Shown: one piece after another, positions 24,025 through 34,831 of the stretch
Layout: the number at the start of each line of letters is the position of its first letter
How positions within the stretch are numbered: the first letter of the stretch is position 1
Position numbers and translations under genes: made by a program
Assembly (NCBI RefSeq): GCF_000504245.1
Contig: NZ_KI632509.1
Location: 371,723-435,722 of the forward strand
Direction: 5' to 3'
From: Haloechinothrix halophila YIM 93223
Lineage (GTDB): Bacteria > Actinomycetota > Actinomycetes > Mycobacteriales > Pseudonocardiaceae
Length of the DNA stretch: 64,000 nucleotides
Notes under the pieces: model-generated
Told to the model about the DNA's origin: nothing
Databases searched by the model: none
Seen by the model: only the letters and a program-made list of their open reading frames with translations

Positions 24025-25652
24025 TGGTCCCACCTCACGACGAGCCGGCACACGTGGGGATCCTCGTCCTTGTACACCGCCAAGCCGTGGCCTTCCTCCC
24101 GATGTTCGACATGCCCGCCGCGAGATTCGATCTCGTCAACCACGACGTCTGAGGGGAGAAAGCGGCGGAAGTGCTCCCCGAAGGCGTGCTCCGCTGTGGC
24201 GTCCTTACCGGTACGGAACTCGACGTAGAGGCGTCCGCCCGATCGCAGCGCCATCTCAGCGAATCGCCAGAGGTTATGGCGGCCCTCATCTTCCAGCGCA
24301 TGCACAAGAAAGCGCCCATAAAGGACTCTTGGCCGCTCGTCGTGCGCCAGCTCCGCTCCTGTCGCTAGGACCTGCCGACGCTCATAGAGATTGAACACGT
24401 CGAACTTCGCCGACAAGCCTTCTTTTCTGGCAGCGTCTTCAGCGTGCTTCACGGCGGCAGGGACGTATTCAAACCCTTGAACCTGGTACCCGGTGCGGGC
24501 AAACCACAGTGCGTCTCGACCAGTACCGAAGCCGATATCTACGAGGGGCTGCGGCGTCGACTCACGTTCGTGAACCCATTGCGCGAAGGCGGAAGGCTCA
24601 TCCGGAACAGCCGCGCTGTCCTTACTGTTATAGAACGACTCCCAGTAGCGAATGTGTTGTCTCAATCCGCGCATCCATCCGTGTAGGCGTCGACGTGTCG
24701 ACGGAGGTGGTTGGTGCTTAAATGACGGGTCTGGAACCCGCCAGTTTTTCCCATATTTTGCTTCGAGGAGGGCTTCTGGATCGGCTGGCGCCGGCAGCTG
24801 CCGACCATGCAGGGTCACTTCGCCCAGCGGGAAGATCGCCGAGCGAGGCAACGGCGCCCTGACGGTAGGCATCAAGTGGAAATAGCCGTCGACAAAGAAC
24901 CCCCCGAAGATGTCAATGCCACGTGTTCCACCGTCCGGGTCCCTGATCCGCGCCTTGAAATCTGCCGCAGAGAAACGATTAACCTTGTACCCGCGCCGGT
25001 GAAGCATCCGCTGGAGGTGGAACGACTCTCGAGCTACGTCGAGCGGATGCGTATAGGCACTGACGTACCCAATATCAGCGTCAACGTCATGTCCGATGAG
25101 CTTGCCTTCGCGGATCGCGCCGAGCAGTCCACCGAACGCGAGGAACGCCTCGATCCCACACTCCTCGCGGATGTCCTTGATGAGTGTCTCGATACCGTCG
25201 AGGAGGGAATCCACCATCGCGTCGGTTCCGGCCTCGAAAGCGCGATCCAGTCGACCGGCCTTGTTGACGGACAACGGGTGACCGGCCGCGTTGACAATGC
25301 GGACTTCGCCCTCACCAGTACCGAAACGGTGGTTCCGGTCTAGCAGGACGCGTCCACTGACATGTTCGCGGATGACGACATGCGCGCTCCCATTCAGATA
25401 GGGAAGCAAGATCGGGGGCCACGAGACACGGCGCGATGTACCTGCGGCGGCTTCCTCCCAAGAAGGAGGCGCGATAGACCACACCCGGTGTCCACCGATA
25501 CACACATCCAATACCGCGTCGCAGTCGCTCGGCAGGCACAATGCATCGTCGCCGATCATGGGAGGCTCGCCAGAGGGACTCCCCATCGCGGGGTCGGCCA
25601 TAGGATTTGCGGATGCCACCAGAGTTAACCTCACGTTCATGACGAATGTCAT
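24021..25652 (-). CDS. LicD-like transferase fused to a class-I methyltransferase
   Basis: The 543-residue protein has two enzyme domains. Residues of about 120-310 resemble the LicD/fukutin-like family, which transfers phospho-substituents to glycans; the hallmark is AFGGLLGAIREGKLIGHDVDADIGYV, corresponding to the GTLLGAVR...DDDID motif of LicD. Residues of about 350-543 are a class-I SAM methyltransferase with motif I LVDIGFGTGRDALWFA and a later GGRLYVEFRTG segment. The N-terminal ~110 residues look like a beta domain and are unassigned. The start is uncertain; ATG 25652 is used. The first 200 bp and upstream region are less GC-rich than the locus average. The coupled coiled-coil gene follows directly. 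It may modify a sugar phosphate on a wall glycan. Confidence 0.72.
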   Translation of the reverse strand: MTFVMNVRLTLVASANPMADPAMGSPSGEPPMIGDDALCLPSDCDAVLDVCIGGHRVWSIAPPSWEEAAAGTSRRVSWPPILLPYLNGSAHVVIREHVSGRVLLDRNHRFGTGEGEVRIVNAAGHPLSVNKAGRLDRAFEAGTDAMVDSLLDGIETLIKDIREECGIEAFLAFGGLLGAIREGKLIGHDVDADIGYVSAYTHPLDVARESFHLQRMLHRRGYKVNRFSAADFKARIRDPDGGTRGIDIFGGFFVDGYFHLMPTVRAPLPRSAIFPLGEVTLHGRQLPAPADPEALLEAKYGKNWRVPDPSFKHQPPPSTRRRLHGWMRGLRQHIRYWESFYNSKDSAAVPDEPSAFAQWVHERESTPQPLVDIGFGTGRDALWFARTGYQVQGFEYVPAAVKHAEDAARKEGLSAKFDVFNLYERRQVLATGAELAHDERPRVLYGRFLVHALEDEGRHNLWRFAEMALRSGGRLYVEFRTGKDATAEHAFGEHFRRFLPSDVVVDEIESRGGHVEHREEGHGLAVYKDEDPHVCRLVVRWDQ

Positions 25653-26014
25653 GACGGTACCACCGTCGTTCACCCCATCGTCCCATGGATTAACGGGCGC
25701 GCATCCCTTGAGTCGCATGTGCCCATACCTTGCTGATCTCGAAGGGGCGGGTTCAGTGCGAACGCGACACCACTGGCGAGAAGAGTGGGCGCCGGATGCT
25801 GCGTGACTATGTCGACCAGCAGTGGCATCGCAGCGGTTGCGCGGGTGGCAGGCGAGGTGTACGACTCGCCAGCTACAGTAAAATCCGTCACTATCTCGGG
25901 CCCTCAGCGACGTTGAGGCATGCGTTTAACCACGCAGTTGATCGGGCTGAGCCGCAACGGCTGCCGCGCTGCTTCAGCCCCCACAAGACACACATCATGA
26001 GCAGGGAGTAGGCG
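25653..26014. other. Intergenic region between divergent accessory genes
   Basis: About 360 bp between the minus-strand LicD-methyltransferase gene and the plus-strand sulfotransferase-like gene 2. Base composition is visibly less GC-rich than the arabinogalactan genes. It should hold divergent promoters. Short frames here do not show coding bias. No repeats or clear promoter hexamers were recognised. Confidence 0.4.
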
Positions 26015-27274
26015 TTGACCGAGGAAGCAGCGGCACAAGCCCGCGGCAAGACCGTGTACCTCCACATCGGCACGCCGAAGTCGGGCACGACGTATCTCCA
26101 GGGAGCGCTGAAACGCAACAAGGAGCGACTAGCCGCACGGGGAGTGCTGTGGCCTGGCCGCAACTGGGGTGATCAAGTTTTCGCGGTTCGGGACCTGGCG
26201 AACATGCATCCCCATAACCACCGCCCCGCAGACGTCGCCGGGGCGTGGCAACGCCTCGTCGACGAGATCCACGCATGGCAGGGACACAGCGCGATCGTGT
26301 CCATGGAATGGCTCGTCGGCGCTAAGCCACAGCAGATTCGACGCGCAGTAGAAACTCTGGCTCCAGCCGAGGTCAGTGTCGTGCTCACTGGGCGCGACCT
26401 CGCACGCACCATCCCAGCTGACTGGCAAGAGGCCATGCAGAACTGGGACACCTACTCATGGGACGAGTACCTCGCCGCTCTGGTCGACCCGGAGTTGGCC
26501 GACGCTCCTCCCGCACGGCGGCTTTGGCGCCAGCAGGATCTCGGGGCGATCTTGAGCCGGTGGAACGAGGTCGTCCCAGCCGCCCGGACGCACGTCATCA
26601 CAGTCCCGCCGCCGGGCACCCATCCGCACGTGTTGTGGCAACGTTTCGCTGCGGTGCTCGGCATCGACCCGGACGACTACGACACGGCCGCGAAGGGTGG
26701 CAACACGTCACTCGGAGTGGTCTCAGCGGAATTGATGCGGAACATCAACGTCCGAGCGCGGGAAGCCGGGCTTAGCTGGAAGGCCAATGAGAAGCTCCTC
26801 AAACACGTACTCGCCAAGCAAGTGCTGACCAAGCGCAGCGGGCTTGAGCCAGCGCTAGCGTTGCCAGCAGAGCACTACCCCTGGACCATCGAACACGGTA
26901 AACGCATCGTCTCCGACGTGGAAAACGCCGGTGTGCGAGTGTGGGGCGATCTTGACGAACTCATCCCCGACCCCGCGCACGCGCGCGAAGGCACCACCCC
27001 GGACGCGATCAGCGACCGCGACCTACTAGATGCGGCGCTCGACGGGATCGTCGGCCTTGTCGGCGATGTCAACGGCAAACTCGCCGCGCAGCAGCCGGGA
27101 CGGGGGGCAGCTAGGGCCCAACCCGCAGGGGCTGAGCAGGCTCTTCAGAAGCTTCCCACTCGCGACCTGGTGAAACGCTTCCTTGTCGAGCTAGCAAGCC
27201 GAGTGGGCTGGCTCGGCACGTTGCACCGCGGCTGGCGGGCGCTGCGGCGACGAAACCAGCCAACAGACCGGTGA
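26015..27274 (+). CDS. Sulfotransferase-like protein 2
   Basis: The 419-residue protein has the phosphosulfate-binding loop YLHIGTPKSGTTYLQ at about residues 15-29 and TGRDLARTIPADWQEAMQNW at about 125-145, corresponding to the 3'-phosphate-binding Arg/Ser region of sulfotransferases. VWGDLDELIP and the LLDAALDGIVGLVGDVNGKLA segment are shared in order with the paralogues at 22229 and 28805. The last ~40 residues are basic (GWRALRRRNQ) and could contact the membrane. The TTG start follows AGGGAG at seven bases. It directly precedes dprE1 on the same strand with a 51-bp gap, so it may be co-transcribed with dprE1 and dprE2. Confidence 0.74.
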   Translation: MTEEAAAQARGKTVYLHIGTPKSGTTYLQGALKRNKERLAARGVLWPGRNWGDQVFAVRDLANMHPHNHRPADVAGAWQRLVDEIHAWQGHSAIVSMEWLVGAKPQQIRRAVETLAPAEVSVVLTGRDLARTIPADWQEAMQNWDTYSWDEYLAALVDPELADAPPARRLWRQQDLGAILSRWNEVVPAARTHVITVPPPGTHPHVLWQRFAAVLGIDPDDYDTAAKGGNTSLGVVSAELMRNINVRAREAGLSWKANEKLLKHVLAKQVLTKRSGLEPALALPAEHYPWTIEHGKRIVSDVENAGVRVWGDLDELIPDPAHAREGTTPDAISDRDLLDAALDGIVGLVGDVNGKLAAQQPGRGAARAQPAGAEQALQKLPTRDLVKRFLVELASRVGWLGTLHRGWRALRRRNQPTDR

Positions 27275-27325
27275 AGTAACACCTTCCTAACGCGGCTTCC
27301 CAACGCGCTGCTCACCAACAACTCG

Positions 27326-28729
27326 ATGATCAAGCCCGCTCGCTACCCTGAGTACGTGGACACGCCGAACTATCCCGCGCACCGGACCGAGCTGACCGGA
27401 TGGGCACGCACCGCACCCACCGCCGCAGACGTCGTGCGAGCGGAGAATCCCGACGTCGTCATCGACGCCGTCAGGCGCGCGGGTGATCGCGGGGTGATCG
27501 CGCGCGGTCTCGGCCGGTCGTACGGCGATCCGGCGCAGAACGCGGGCGGCGTCGTCATCGACATGACCGCCCTGAACCGCATCCACTCCATCGACGCGGA
27601 CAGTGGCCTCGCCGTCGTGGACGCGGGCGTCAGCCTGGACACGCTGATGCGTGCGGCGCTGCCCTTCGGGCTATGGGTTCCGGTGCTGCCCGGCACGCGC
27701 CAGGTCACCGTCGGCGGCGCCATCGGCTCGGACATTCACGGCAAGAACCACCACAGCGCCGGCAGCTTCGGCAACCACGTGGTGTCGATGGAGCTGCTGA
27801 CAGCGAACGGCGAGGTACGCACCCTCACCCCGGACGGGCCGGAGTCGGAGCTGTTCTGGGCCACTGTCGGCGGCATGGGGCTGACCGGAATCATGCTGCG
27901 CGCGACGATCGCGATGAAGCACACCGAGACCGCGTACTTCATCGCGGACACCGACCGCACCGAGGACCTGGACGAAACCATCGAGCTGTTCTCCAACGGC
28001 TCCGACGACCAGTACGACTACTCCTCAGCGTGGTTCGACTCGATCTCGACCGACTCCCGGCTCGGGCGGGCCGCCCTGGGCAGGGGCTCGCTGGCCACGC
28101 TGGACCAGTTGCCGAAGAAGCTGCGTGCCAACCCGCTGAAGTTCGATGCCCCCACACTGCTGACCCTTCCCGACGTCTTCCCAAATGGCCTTGCCAACAA
28201 GCTGACCTTCAGCGCTATCGGCGAGCTGTACTACCGCAAGACGCCGAAGCGCGGGCGGGGCATGGTGCAGAACCTGACGGCTTTCTACCACCCGCTTGAT
28301 CTGTTCGGGCACTGGAACCGGGCATATGGGCCGAACGGGTTTCTGCAATATCAGTTCATTGTGCCGTTCGGTCAGGACGACGAGTTCCGCGCGATCGTGC
28401 ACCGTATCGCTCAATCGGGTCACGTGTCATTTCTGAACGTTTTTAAACGTTTCGGAGCGGGCAACCAGGCACCGCTGTCGTTCCCGATGCCAGGCTGGAC
28501 GATCACCGTCGACTTCCCGATCAAGGACGGCTTACACCAGCTGTGCGCTGAGCTGGACGAACGGGTAATCAGCATGGGCGGGCGGCTCTACCTGGCGAAA
28601 GACTCCAGAATGAGCCCGGAGGGCTTCGCCGCGATGTACCCACGACTGAATGAATGGCGTAAAGTTCGCGATACCGTCGATCCGGCCGGAGTGTTCAGGT
28701 CCGATCTTGCCCGACGACTCGGGATCTGA
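27326..28729 (+). CDS. dprE1: Decaprenylphosphoryl-beta-D-ribose oxidase DprE1
   Basis: The FAD enzyme (467 residues) should oxidise decaprenyl-phosphoryl-ribose to the 2-keto form, the first half of the epimerisation to the arabinose donor. FAD motifs [13 protein letters not shown] and [17 protein letters not shown] and the C-terminal AKDSRMSP, which holds the catalytic Lys, are present, and similarity to M. tuberculosis DprE1 runs over the whole length. At the position of the Cys387 that covalent inhibitors attack (GWNICVDF in M. tuberculosis) this protein reads GWTITVDF, with Thr394 encoded at 28505-28507. Similarity begins only at RTELTGW, so the GTG at 27356 may be the true start. It is separated from dprE2 by sulfotransferase-like gene 3. 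Confidence 0.94.
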   Translation: MIKPARYPEYVDTPNYPAHRTELTGWARTAPTAADVVRAENPDVVIDAVRRAGDRGVIARGLGRSYGDPAQNAGGVVIDMTALNRIHSIDADSGLAVVDAGVSLDTLMRAALPFGLWVPVLPGTRQVTVGGAIGSDIHGKNHHSAGSFGNHVVSMELLTANGEVRTLTPDGPESELFWATVGGMGLTGIMLRATIAMKHTETAYFIADTDRTEDLDETIELFSNGSDDQYDYSSAWFDSISTDSRLGRAALGRGSLATLDQLPKKLRANPLKFDAPTLLTLPDVFPNGLANKLTFSAIGELYYRKTPKRGRGMVQNLTAFYHPLDLFGHWNRAYGPNGFLQYQFIVPFGQDDEFRAIVHRIAQSGHVSFLNVFKRFGAGNQAPLSFPMPGWTITVDFPIKDGLHQLCAELDERVISMGGRLYLAKDSRMSPEGFAAMYPRLNEWRKVRDTVDPAGVFRSDLARRLGI

Positions 28730-28804
28730 CGGCACTTCGGACATAACGACTCCATCACAGACCCACTATCAATCGTTGCGTGGGCGTCATTATCCTCTTG
28801 TGCC

Positions 28805-30013
28805 ATGGCTGAGAGTTCGCGGCGTGTGTACCTGCACATCGGCGCACCAAAAACGGGCACTACGTACCTTCAGCACGTGATGGCGCAGAAGCGATCAAGA
28901 TTACGCGAACTCGGCCTCCTTTATCCGAACTCAGGAGGAAGCGCCCATTTCCTCGCCGCCCACGATCTACGCGGTTTGAGCTACTACGGGGTGTCTGGCC
29001 CGAAGATCGCGGGAGCTTGGGGCGCGGTCGTCGGAGCTGTCCGCCAGTGGGATGGCCCGTCGGTCATCTCGCACGAGATGTTTTCACTCGCGGACGCCGA
29101 CTCCGTCCGGCGCGCGATGCGCGACCTGGAGGACATTGAGGTCCACATCGTGATGACCGCCCGCGACCTGGCGCGGCAGATTCCCGCCCATTGGCAGGAA
29201 GACATCAAGAACCGCGGCCTGCTGACCTACGCGGACTACCTGCACTCGCTGAAGCGAATCGACGACACGGTCAACCCGTTCTTCGCCAATATCTTCTGGG
29301 ACTATCAAAACCTGCCAGCGGTACTCCGAACTTGGGCGGCCGATATCCCACCGGAACGGGTACACATCGTGACCGCGCCGCCACGCGGCGCAAGCGATCG
29401 GGATGATCTGTGGTCCCGGTTTGCCCGCACCGTCGGCGTCGATCCCGAGCAATGCCCTGCTGACGTATCGGCCCGTAACCCGTCGATGGGGCTGGTCGAG
29501 ACGAACGTGCTACGCCGTCTCAACTCCAAGATCATCGACGAGATGAACGGGCCAAGCTACCACAATTTGATCAAGCACTACCTTGCCGTCGACGTGCTCG
29601 CTCAGCGGTCTGATGCGGAGCCGTTGCGACTACCCGTCGAGGACAGGGAGTGGGTCACCCAGCGGGCCAAGGAGATCGTGGAAGAGCTGCGGGACGCCGG
29701 CTACAACGTCGTCGGCGATCTGGAAGAACTGATCCCCACATGGGATGTCACGCAGCCCGCTCCACGCCACCCGGACGGTGCAGGCGACGCCGAGATGCTC
29801 GAAGCCTCACTCGACGCGCTCGCCAGCGTGCTGTTCCGGATGGACAAGATGCGGAACCAGCTGCAGGACGTCACCGAGCGGGAGAACGCGTCACCTCTGA
29901 TGCTCAGCGCCAAGTGGGCCGCCCGGAAGTACCCCCGGCTGGCCGACAAGGCGCGCGACGCGCTCAGCGTCGTCGGTCGGGTGCGGGGACGGTTGGCCGC
30001 ACGGCGGCGCTGA
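28805..30013 (+). CDS. Sulfotransferase-like protein 3
   Basis: The 402-residue protein opens with RVYLHIGAPKTGTTYLQHVM (residues 7-26), the phosphosulfate loop of sulfotransferases, and has MTARDLARQIPAHWQEDIKN at about residues 117-136. The paralogue signature VVGDLEELIP and the helix around EASLDALASVLFRMDKMRNQL follow, and the C-terminus is very basic (RVRGRLAARRR). No ribosome site precedes the ATG, but TATCCT at 28791-28796 lies at the distance of a -10 box for a leaderless transcript starting at the ATG. The gene stands between dprE1 and dprE2, which are adjacent in mycobacteria. This suggests insertion of accessory genes into a conserved pair. Confidence 0.74.
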   Translation: MAESSRRVYLHIGAPKTGTTYLQHVMAQKRSRLRELGLLYPNSGGSAHFLAAHDLRGLSYYGVSGPKIAGAWGAVVGAVRQWDGPSVISHEMFSLADADSVRRAMRDLEDIEVHIVMTARDLARQIPAHWQEDIKNRGLLTYADYLHSLKRIDDTVNPFFANIFWDYQNLPAVLRTWAADIPPERVHIVTAPPRGASDRDDLWSRFARTVGVDPEQCPADVSARNPSMGLVETNVLRRLNSKIIDEMNGPSYHNLIKHYLAVDVLAQRSDAEPLRLPVEDREWVTQRAKEIVEELRDAGYNVVGDLEELIPTWDVTQPAPRHPDGAGDAEMLEASLDALASVLFRMDKMRNQLQDVTERENASPLMLSAKWAARKYPRLADKARDALSVVGRVRGRLAARRR

Positions 30014-30091
30014 CGGCGAGCGGCCATCGTTTCCGACCTGTCTGGCTGACCGGGGGTTTCGCGCCTGCGACGGATGGATAAGGTAGCCGGT

Positions 30092-30847
30092 GTGATTGAC
30101 GCTGTTGGCAACCCCCAGTCGCTGCTGTTGCTCGGCGGCACGTCCGACATCGCGCTGGCCATCGCCGAGCGCTACGCCGCGCGGCGTCCGCTGCGGATCG
30201 TGCTGGCCGCACGGCAATCCGAACGCCGCACAGCCGCGGCGAAGCGGCTGTCCGACGCGGGCAACGACGTCGTCGAACTGGACTTCGACGCCACCGACAC
30301 CGGCTCCCACCCCGTCACGATCGAGCAGGCATTCGCCGGCGGGGACATCGATGTCTCGGTGGTCGCGTTCGGGTTGTTGGGCGACCCGGAACAGGCCTGG
30401 CGGGACCACGCAACCGCGGTCCAGCTGGCCACGGTGAACTACACGGCGGCGGTCTCGGCTGGCGTCGCGCTGGCAGAGCGGCTGAAGCGGCAGGGCCACG
30501 GCTCGGTGATCGCGCTGTCGTCGGTGGCGGGCGAACGGGTGCGCAGGTCGAACTTCGTGTATGGCTCAACCAAGGCCGGGTTCGACGGCTTCTACCTCGG
30601 GCTTGGCGAGGCGCTGGCTCCGCACGGCGTGCGGGTGTCGGTGGTGCGGCCCGGCTTCGTGCGGACGAAGATGACCGACGGCCTCGACGCCGCCCCACTC
30701 GCGGTGTCGGCCGAGCAGGTCGCGGAGATCGCCGTCGACGCAGCCACCAAGGGCAAGGAGCTAGTCTGGGCGCCGCCGCCGATGCGCTTCGTGATGTCGG
30801 CGCTGCGCCATGTCCCCCGGCCGCTATTCCGCAAGCTGCCGCTGTAG
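30092..30847 (+). CDS. dprE2: Decaprenylphosphoryl-D-2-keto-erythropentose reductase DprE2
   Basis: The 251-residue short-chain dehydrogenase should reduce the keto intermediate made by DprE1 to decaprenyl-phosphoryl-arabinose. The NAD-binding motif is [18 protein letters not shown], near residues 11-28. The catalytic Ser lies in [16 protein letters not shown], and Tyr/Lys in [16 protein letters not shown]. The C-terminus [20 protein letters not shown]...RKLPL is characteristic of DprE2. The GTG at 30092 is chosen because VIDAVGNPQ matches the mycobacterial N-terminus and AAGG precedes it; an ATG 18 bp upstream is possible. A hairpin terminator follows at once, so the plus-strand transcription unit probably ends here. 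Confidence 0.94.
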   Translation: MIDAVGNPQSLLLLGGTSDIALAIAERYAARRPLRIVLAARQSERRTAAAKRLSDAGNDVVELDFDATDTGSHPVTIEQAFAGGDIDVSVVAFGLLGDPEQAWRDHATAVQLATVNYTAAVSAGVALAERLKRQGHGSVIALSSVAGERVRRSNFVYGSTKAGFDGFYLGLGEALAPHGVRVSVVRPGFVRTKMTDGLDAAPLAVSAEQVAEIAVDAATKGKELVWAPPPMRFVMSALRHVPRPLFRKLPL

Positions 30848-30855
30848 GGCAGGAC

Positions 30856-30885
30856 TGGCCAGGGAGACCACTACGCCCCTGGCCA
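30856..30885. terminator. Terminator hairpin between convergent dprE2 and SDR genes
   Basis: A perfect 9-bp stem (TGGCCAGGG at 30856-30864 and CCCTGGCCA at 30877-30885) with a 12-nt loop lies 8 bp past the dprE2 stop and 26 bp past the stop of the opposing SDR gene. It may act in both directions. Confidence 0.7.
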
Positions 30886-30910
30886 ACCCCCTTACTGCGC
30901 CCCTGGCTCA

Positions 30911-31837
30911 TCAGCGATAGCCGGTCGCGTCTGCCGGTTTGTCCTTGCTCTGGACTTCCTCCATGTAGCGCCAGGCGTCGGGGCGGCTGCCGTCGGCATC
31001 GGTGAAGCCGTAGACCGTCGCCGCGTGCCCGGACGACAGGGTTTGTCCAGACCAACGCGACACATCTGGGTCCGCCGCGAGCGCAGCCGCCGCACGGCCG
31101 ACGAGGGTCGGAGACTCCGAGATCACGAAGTGGGGTTCGTTGTCGGTCGCGTCGCGCCAGTTCTCCTCGGTCACACCGAAGTGCTCCAGCATGGCCTCGG
31201 AGCGCAGCCAGCCCGGAGTCAGTGCGACCGCCGTGCCGCCGTACGGGCGCAGCTCTTCCGACTGCGCCAGCGCCATCCGCTGCACCGATACCTTCACCAG
31301 GTCGTAGAAATACCCCGCATCGGCCCGATAGTTGACGTTGAATTCCGTGGTGCCGTCGGTCATCTCGATCACCAGTCCGCCCGGGCGACGGATCAGCAGT
31401 GGCAATGCGAAATGGCTGGTGATGGCGTGGGTGTCTATTCCGAGCCGCATCATCCGCAACCCGCCATCGAGCGAGTGCTCCCAGAGCTTCTTCTCGAACT
31501 CCATGTAGCGGTCCCCGCCCCAGACGTCGTTGACCAGCATGTCCAACCGGCCCTGCTCACGCTCGATCCGCATCACCAGCGCCGACACCTCGTCCGGCAC
31601 CAGGTGGTCCACTCGCACCGCGATCCCGGTGCCGCCCGCGGCGGTCACCAGCTCCGCGGTCTCCTCGATTGTCTCCGGCCGGCCCATCTCCGACCGCTGT
31701 TCCCGAGTCGTCCTGCCCGTGGCGTACACGGTCGCCCCTCGTCGGCCCAACTCCACCGCGACCGCCCTGCCCGCCGCGCGCGATGCGCCCGCGACGAGCG
31801 CTACCTTGCCCCTCAGTTCATCCATACCGACAACCAT
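30911..31837 (-). CDS. Short-chain dehydrogenase/reductase
   Basis: The 308-residue SDR has the nucleotide-binding motif GKVALVAGASRAAGRAVAVEL near the N-terminus, NDVWGGDRYMEF (the NAG-like position) and a catalytic Tyr/Lys pair in GYFYDLVKVSVQRMA. A TDGTTEF stretch occupies the usual Ser region. The group with an NDVWGG motif is common in actinobacteria and is usually annotated only as SDR. The ATG at 31837 has GGTGGGG six bases before it; a second ATG at 31825 is also possible. It is placed between dprE2 and the DPPR synthase gene, but nothing links its substrate to wall synthesis. Confidence 0.82.
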   Translation of the reverse strand: MVVGMDELRGKVALVAGASRAAGRAVAVELGRRGATVYATGRTTREQRSEMGRPETIEETAELVTAAGGTGIAVRVDHLVPDEVSALVMRIEREQGRLDMLVNDVWGGDRYMEFEKKLWEHSLDGGLRMMRLGIDTHAITSHFALPLLIRRPGGLVIEMTDGTTEFNVNYRADAGYFYDLVKVSVQRMALAQSEELRPYGGTAVALTPGWLRSEAMLEHFGVTEENWRDATDNEPHFVISESPTLVGRAAAALAADPDVSRWSGQTLSSGHAATVYGFTDADGSRPDAWRYMEEVQSKDKPADATGYR

Positions 31838-31902
31838 GCCGTACCCCACCGACAAACGACGGGGCCTGACCAACCCGACCAGGTTGCGCTGATTCGCGTC
31901 CC

Positions 31903-32826
31903 TCAGAAGTAGAACGCCGCGACAAGCGTCGCGACCCAACCGAGGCCAAGGATCTGCAGCACCCGGTCGTTGAGGGCGATTTCCTCCGGCTCACCCGCGT
32001 TGCCGCCGTCGACGTCAACGGCGTAGCGCAGGATCGCGACGACGAACGGCACCATCGACACCACGGCCCATACCGTGCCGTTCGACTCCTGCCGGATCTC
32101 GAACGCCCACAGGCAGTACGCCATGATCACTATCGCGGCCGACGCCGCCCAGACGAACCGCAGGTAACTGGCGGAGTACTTCTTCAACGATGACCGGATC
32201 TTCGCGCCGGTGCGCTCGAACAGCACGATCTCGGCATAACGCTTGCCGGACACCATGAACAGCGAGCCGAACGCCGTGACCAGCAGGAACCACTGCGACA
32301 GTTCGATGCCCGCCGCCGCGCCGCCCGCGATGGCGCGCATCAGGAACCCGGACGCCACGATGCACAGATCGACCACCGGCTGGTGCTTCCAGCCGAAGCA
32401 GTAGCCGACCTGCACCGCGGCGTACACGCCGAGGACGACGAGCAATTCCCACCTGGTCAGCGTCCCGACGGCCATGCCGCCGAGGAAGAACACCACCGCC
32501 GCCCCGTAGGCGAGCGGAATGGGCACCGCGCCCGCCGCGATCGGACGTCTGCACTTTGTGGGATGCGCGCGGTCAGCCTCGACGTCGACCGCGTCGTTGA
32601 CCAGGTACACCGCCGCGGCCACCAGCGAGAACGCGATGAACGCGATCCCGGCGTCGATCAACACCGCCGTGTCGCCGAGCTTGCCCGCCGTGAACGGCGC
32701 GGCCAGCACCAGGACGTTCTTCACCCACTGCTTCGGCCGCGCGGTCTTGAGCAATCCCGCGATCGCACTCGGCGCCCCGCCGCGCGTCGCGGTCGTCGTC
32801 ACCGTTTCCTCAGCGGTCTCGCTCAC
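31903..32826 (-). CDS. ubiA: Decaprenyl-phosphate phosphoribosyltransferase (DPPR synthase, UbiA family)
   Basis: The 307-residue integral membrane prenyltransferase should join decaprenyl phosphate to 5-phosphoribosyl diphosphate, giving the precursor of the arabinose donor. About eight or nine transmembrane helices are visible. The Asp-rich metal-binding motif is NDAVDVEADRAHP near residues 78-90, and a second acidic/basic motif includes SGKRYAEIVLFE in the middle. PKQWVKNVLVLAAPFTAG near the start is typical of DPPR synthases (Rv3806c). The GTG start follows GAGGAG at seven bases. The PAP2 phosphatase gene lies 11 bp upstream on the same strand and glf overlaps that one, forming an operon glf-PAP2-ubiA. 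Confidence 0.93.
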   Translation of the reverse strand: MSETAEETVTTTATRGGAPSAIAGLLKTARPKQWVKNVLVLAAPFTAGKLGDTAVLIDAGIAFIAFSLVAAAVYLVNDAVDVEADRAHPTKCRRPIAAGAVPIPLAYGAAVVFFLGGMAVGTLTRWELLVVLGVYAAVQVGYCFGWKHQPVVDLCIVASGFLMRAIAGGAAAGIELSQWFLLVTAFGSLFMVSGKRYAEIVLFERTGAKIRSSLKKYSASYLRFVWAASAAIVIMAYCLWAFEIRQESNGTVWAVVSMVPFVVAILRYAVDVDGGNAGEPEEIALNDRVLQILGLGWVATLVAAFYF

Positions 32827-32837
32827 GTCGCACTCCT

Positions 32838-34737
<1,900 letters not shown>

Positions 34738-34831
34738 CTACTGTGGCGACCGCGTGGCGGTTTGGTGTACCGCCATGCATAGCGGACAGGCCTGACATCC
34801 GCGACTCACACCACTTCGAGGACCGAAACGC

